A stretch of 64,000 bases of DNA, from NCBI GenBank assembly GCA_936940865.1, contig CAKZJB010000080.1:1-64000 (forward strand). The letters are read 5' to 3'. The notes under the pieces are model-generated. The model did not search any database, was not told where the DNA came from, and worked only from the letters and a program-made list of their open reading frames with translations. This DNA comes from an uncultured Asticcacaulis sp. GTDB lineage: Bacteria > Pseudomonadota > Alphaproteobacteria > Caulobacterales > Caulobacteraceae. Position 1 is the stretch's first letter; every line of letters starts with the position of its first letter. Position numbers and translations under genes: made by a program. Positions 61,501 to 64,000 of this stretch are shown here, piece by piece.

Positions 61501-61810
61501 TTCCCTTCCCTGCCCGGCTCTTGCCAAGCGACAGGATGCGGCACAGCCGGCCGTAGGCCGCCCGGTCGGTCGGATAAACGAGGATCGACATGCCGTCGTT
61601 GAGTTCCAGCCAGGAGCCGATGATCAGCCGCACACCTGTTGCCTGCGACGCGACATGGGCGCGAACCAATCCCGCCAGCGTATTGCGGTCGGCAATCGCC
61701 AGCGCCTCCATGCCCAAGGCCTGGGCCTGGAAGAACAGCTCGTCCGGAGCACTGCAGCCGCGCAGGAAGGAAAAGTGCGACGCGCATTGGAGTTCGACAT
61801 AGTCAGCCAT
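58583..61810 (-). CDS. dnaE2: DnaE2/ImuC error-prone DNA polymerase III alpha subunit
   Basis: The 1075-residue polymerase performs mutagenic translesion synthesis with ImuA and ImuB. The N-terminal PHP domain starts YVELQCASHFSFLRGCSAPD. The polymerase core has CVCFVLGITSIDPDRNDLLF, then FERFISEERREPPDIDVDFE, giving the PDIDVDFE catalytic Asp pair, and GRGSAANSCV. A C-terminal OB-fold (VQVAGMVLVRQRPGSANGVV) follows. The end SSRDFR is normal for the family. It lacks the tau-binding tail of replicative DnaE. It starts five bases after imuB. Expression would be SOS-driven from a promoter upstream of imuA, outside the window. Confidence 0.95.
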   Translation of the reverse strand: MADYVELQCASHFSFLRGCSAPDELFFQAQALGMEALAIADRNTLAGLVRAHVASQATGVRLIIGSWLELNDGMSILVYPTDRAAYGRLCRILSLGKSRAGKGKCDLTWADVEDFHEGLIAVLVPDNADELCAQRLRKFKALFADRAYMALSLRRRQGDHMRLHELSQLAFRHRVPTVVTNDVLYHVHDRDMLHDVVTCIRHNCTIDTMGDLRHLYADRYLKDGVEMARLFPSYREALARTVEIADRCRFSLNELKYQYPEEQLDGLSADEALRRLTWQGAKWRYPEGVPDKVVGLLKHELDLIKRLEYAPYFLTVNSIVQFARSKDILCQGRGSAANSCVCFVLGITSIDPDRNDLLFERFISEERREPPDIDVDFEHQRREEVLQWVYETYGRNHAALTAVVTRFRTRGAIRAVLKVMGFPEDTIKTLSSQIHHWHRGGFQEADAEGLGINLNDRRLQLAIALHRDLLNVPRHLSQHPGGFVLTHDRLDELVPIEPAAMKDRQVIEWDKDDIDALKFMKVDCLALGMMSCMKRSFDLLADCKGVHLDIATIPAEDPKTYAMIRRADTLGTFQIESRAQMAMLPRIKPRTFYDLVIEVAIVRPGPIQGDMVHPYLRRREGKEPVSFPKPELEAILGKTLGVPLFQEQAMKVVVACAGFSPGKADLVRRAMATFKHTGGVSKFKDEIIEGMLGNGYSREYAEQLFGQLEGFGSYGFPESHAASFALIAYASAWMKCHHPDVFCASLLNSQPMGFYAPAQIVRNAIEHGVEIRPVCVNASRWDCTLESTSREGRFAVRLGLRMISGIRSHDIAEMVLHRGELPFKSIPELWRRARTSTATLQRLAKADAFKPAFGLARRDALFAIRALGDGELPLLDRLIDGASHSAPGVSEPAMHLKPMTAGAEVVEDYNHVGLTLGPHPLSFLRSELAERGIITCKDAMRSKDKRYVQVAGMVLVRQRPGSANGVVFMTIEDESGDANIVVWEKTSDEYKSVLYGASMLLVSGYIQREGEVVHLITRSLADLSPMLASVGRRDVPLKAPRQPGDEFRNGGPNWDRRVPGFVEDGSLRHSSRDFR

Positions 61811-61814
61811 GCGT

Positions 61815-63332
61815 CTAACTGAACTTGCCGTGGAGATACCAATTCAGCGACCCGGTCTCGCCGTGTTGACCGTCGCCGGCACGGAACACCCAGAAACGCT
61901 CGCCGCTGTCGACCTCCAGCACGAAGTAATCGCGGACCTTTCCGGCTTCGCCGTCCGTCCGCCACCATTCCCCTTTGACCCGTTCCGGACCATCAGCCCG
62001 GATGACGGAGTAACGCTGGCCACGCCAGGTAAACGCCCTCGGCGGATGGTCGGGCAAGACCGACAGCGCCTGGATCGATTCCGGCCGGTAAAGGCGCATC
62101 GGCCGCCGGAACTGGGCATTGCGCCTTGATCCAATCTCAATCGACGTCGGCGGCAGGCGCTTTACGGCTCGCTCTGGGATATCGGAGGCTACCGATACCG
62201 CGCGAAACAGGCGTCCACCGCCGTAACGGTTCGTCAGCGTGTCCCAGAGGTCCTCGACGTCGGCGCGCGGGGGTTCCGCGAAGCTGCTGCCAATCTGGCT
62301 GAAGACAAGCGCCTCGGTATGGATCGCCGTCATCACCATCTTGTCGATGCCGAAACCGGGCTCGACGGTCTCAATCTTATCGCACAGAAGTTTCGCCAGG
62401 CGCTTGGGGTCGCGCACCGGCTTTGCGGTCGCGACCGAGATGGCCTCGATACGATTGTCGACGCGCACGAACCGCAGATCCAGGCGCCGGGCGCCCTGAC
62501 CCGCCTCTTCCAGCCGTTCACAGATTTGGCCGACCAGCCGCCGGGTATATTTCTCGATGGTTTCCGGCGCGCCGATGGGCTCAGCGAAGACCCGGTCGAC
62601 CGATATCAGTTCCGGGCATTCGACCGGTATGATGGGTTCGGCGACCCGTCCGAAGGCTTGGTCGACGCGGCGGAACATATTCGGACCGTATCGGCGCGCC
62701 AGCGGCGCGCGCGGCTTGGCGGAAAGCTCGCCGACGGTTTCGATGCCGAGGAGCATCAGTTCCTGGACGAGATCGTTGTCCAGCCGGAGTGCCGCGACTG
62801 GCAGAGACGCAATGGCCTCCCCCGTTTTTCCCGAGGGAACGATCGAGACCGATTTGCCGCCAAACCGGGCAAGGCCGTGTGCCGCACCCCAGGTGTCGGC
62901 GAGCGCTGCAAATGTGTGGACGCCGACGTCTTCAAGACGCCGGCGGATGTCTTCGACGAGCCCGTTTTCGCCGCCATGAAGATGATCGCAGCCGGCGATG
63001 TCCAAGACTAGCCCATCCCTGGGATCTGCGGCGACGATTGGCGAGTAGTGCTTGAGCGCCCAACGCGCCAGCTTGCCCAAGGCAACGGCATCGGCTTCCG
63101 GATCGGCATCGATCAGTTGCAGATCAGAGACAAGGACCTGAGCCTTGGCGACAGGCAAGCCACGGTATAGTCCGGCCTGGCGCGCCAGATCGTCGACGGC
63201 CGAGATGATACGCTTCGAGCCGACTTTGGTTTTCAGTGCAAGCGGCACGTCACGAGGCGGCGCGTCGCTGTTCGCCCGACGTAGCCGATCGGTCGGCCAT
63301 GTCGGAAGGAAAAGCGATAAGACCCTTGGCAT
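61815..63332 (-). CDS. imuB: ImuB Y-family polymerase-like protein
   Basis: The 505-residue protein belongs to the Y-family polymerase superfamily but is catalytically inactive in the known ImuB proteins. It acts as the hub that binds the beta clamp, ImuA and DnaE2. The start MPRVLSLFLPTWPTDRLRRA is typical. The region VLDIAGCDHLHGGENGLVED lacks the Y-family Ser-Asp-Glu catalytic motif. SLPVAALRLDNDLVQELMLL, then GIETVGELSAKPRAPLARRY forms the HhH region. The C-terminus is the ImuB-specific extension. The ATG at 63332 is chosen over a TTG at 63350. It overlaps the imuA end by about 80 bases. Confidence 0.94.
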   Translation of the reverse strand: MPRVLSLFLPTWPTDRLRRANSDAPPRDVPLALKTKVGSKRIISAVDDLARQAGLYRGLPVAKAQVLVSDLQLIDADPEADAVALGKLARWALKHYSPIVAADPRDGLVLDIAGCDHLHGGENGLVEDIRRRLEDVGVHTFAALADTWGAAHGLARFGGKSVSIVPSGKTGEAIASLPVAALRLDNDLVQELMLLGIETVGELSAKPRAPLARRYGPNMFRRVDQAFGRVAEPIIPVECPELISVDRVFAEPIGAPETIEKYTRRLVGQICERLEEAGQGARRLDLRFVRVDNRIEAISVATAKPVRDPKRLAKLLCDKIETVEPGFGIDKMVMTAIHTEALVFSQIGSSFAEPPRADVEDLWDTLTNRYGGGRLFRAVSVASDIPERAVKRLPPTSIEIGSRRNAQFRRPMRLYRPESIQALSVLPDHPPRAFTWRGQRYSVIRADGPERVKGEWWRTDGEAGKVRDYFVLEVDSGERFWVFRAGDGQHGETGSLNWYLHGKFS

Positions 63333-64000
63333 CACACGCCTCGACTTCAAAATCGGCGCAGTCCCCGCCCCTGCACCGCATCAACTCCAATAACCATCGC
63401 GCCCTTCCGACGCCGCAGACAGGCAAAGGGGCAGACTGTGTTTCCGTGACCCGCCAGCGCGTATAGGCGGCCGTGGGATTACCGAAGTCCCGGGCATCGA
63501 CCTGGCGCTTCCATCGGCGCACGGCGATTGCCATGGTGCCGGTCGTCTCGGCAGCCAGTTGCAGGCGCTGTGACGACGTGCGGGACAACTTTGCGACCTC
63601 GCCGACAACCGCCGTCAAGCCTCCATGCCTCAGTGCCTCTTCGCAGCACCCGAGAATGGTGTCGTCGTCAGGTGCCTCGAAGAAAACGACCCGGTCTTCG
63701 GTCAGACCCGATTGTGCCAGCGCCGGACTGAAAAGGTCGGCCTGGCTGAAACACCAGAGCACCTGGCCTCCTGTCCGCGCGGCAATGCCGGCGGCAAAGG
63801 CAATGGCAGCGGCGCCATCTACGGCTCCATTGGCGCCGCCGGCGATCTCGTGAAGAGCGCCCAGGGCAAGCCCACCTTTGGGAAGCCGATTGTCGATCTC
63901 GGAAATACCGAACGGAAGAACGGCGCGCGTACGCGTGGCGACGCCGCTGATCCGTTCGATCTGGTCACGCAGCTCTGCAATGCGGACGGCGTCTTGTCGT
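63250..64000 (-). CDS. imuA: ImuA, N-terminus beyond the window
   Basis: The frame is open from the stop at 63250 to the right edge, giving about 250 residues of a RecA-fold-like ImuA. The visible start of the fold reads VLPFGISEIDNRLPKGGLAL, then GALHEIAGGANGAVDGAAAI, equivalent to the RecA Walker A region but without a GKT motif. It continues as GGQVLWCFSQADLFSPALAQ and ends with a charged tail. ImuA helps ImuB and DnaE2 in SOS mutagenesis. The start codon and any LexA box lie to the right of the window. Confidence 0.9.
   Translation of the reverse strand, partial: RQDAVRIAELRDQIERISGVATRTRAVLPFGISEIDNRLPKGGLALGALHEIAGGANGAVDGAAAIAFAAGIAARTGGQVLWCFSQADLFSPALAQSGLTEDRVVFFEAPDDDTILGCCEEALRHGGLTAVVGEVAKLSRTSSQRLQLAAETTGTMAIAVRRWKRQVDARDFGNPTAAYTRWRVTETQSAPLPVCGVGRARWLLELMRCRGGDCADFEVEACDAKGLIAFPSDMADRSATSGEQRRAAS

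Noticed and set aside
1-64000. CRISPR arrays, tRNA or rRNA genes, insertion sequences
   Set aside because: I looked for regularly spaced repeats, cloverleaf-like segments and transposase motifs and saw none. Gaps between genes are all shorter than about 230 bases.

Overview
This 64 kb window reads as accessory DNA of a GC-rich alphaproteobacterium, most likely a Caulobacterales member such as Brevundimonas or Caulobacter, although a sphingomonad-type plasmid or integrative element is also possible. The reasons are the codon use, an XRE regulator of a type common in that order, an F-type TraG remnant at the left edge and an imuA-imuB-dnaE2 cassette at the right edge. The taxonomic call is inference. 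I see no rRNA, tRNA, CRISPR array or insertion sequence, and no gene-free stretch longer than about 230 bases.

Layout. (1) 1-4.3 kb: the C-terminal part of a conjugative TraG protein, small hypothetical genes, a hotdog thioesterase, an XRE regulator and a zinc-ribbon protein. (2) 4.3-15.5 kb, minus strand: a Zn/Cd/Co operon in the order czcI-like, czcC, czcB, czcA, DUF190 PII-like, lipoprotein, czcD, cadA-type ATPase, czcO-type flavoprotein. (3) 15.7-17.1 kb: a small lipoprotein, and a ZIP transporter coupled to a MerR-like regulator. (4) 17.2-26.3 kb, minus strand: a copper operon (CopL-like, copA oxidase, copB, copC, copD, acyltransferase, DUF305 protein) and a csoR-copper ATPase pair. Both promoter regions carry similar CsoR-like palindromes. 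(5) 26.5-28.1 kb: a membrane-tethered ferredoxin reductase-like protein and a TetR regulator. (6) 28.1-35.2 kb, minus strand: two secreted Cys-rich proteins followed by cusC, cusB, cusA, cusF.

(7) 35.3-58.6 kb is a defence island. It starts with a WGR-domain protein and a BrxR/CapW-like WYL regulator. Divergent from the WYL gene is a compact ubiquitin-like operon (a single Ubl domain, a DUF6791-ThiF E1-like enzyme and a DUF6527 protein). Its promoter has a perfect inverted repeat exactly between the -35 and -10 boxes. Next comes a tightly coupled five-gene operon (AddB-like nuclease, AddA-like helicase-nuclease, DUF6361, phospholipase D-like protein, SF2 helicase). Last is an AT-richer block of a UvrD helicase fused to an Fe-S nuclease, followed by type III-like Mod and Res genes. 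(8) 58.6-64 kb, minus strand: dnaE2, imuB and a partial imuA, an SOS mutagenesis cassette.

The metal half combines several export routes: RND pumps across the envelope, P-type ATPases and a CDF exporter from the cytoplasm, and periplasmic oxidation and chelation. The right half is specialised for foreign DNA. The best candidates for something new are the WYL-controlled ubiquitin-like operon, the five-gene helicase/nuclease/PLD operon and the helicase-nuclease-fronted type III restriction system.
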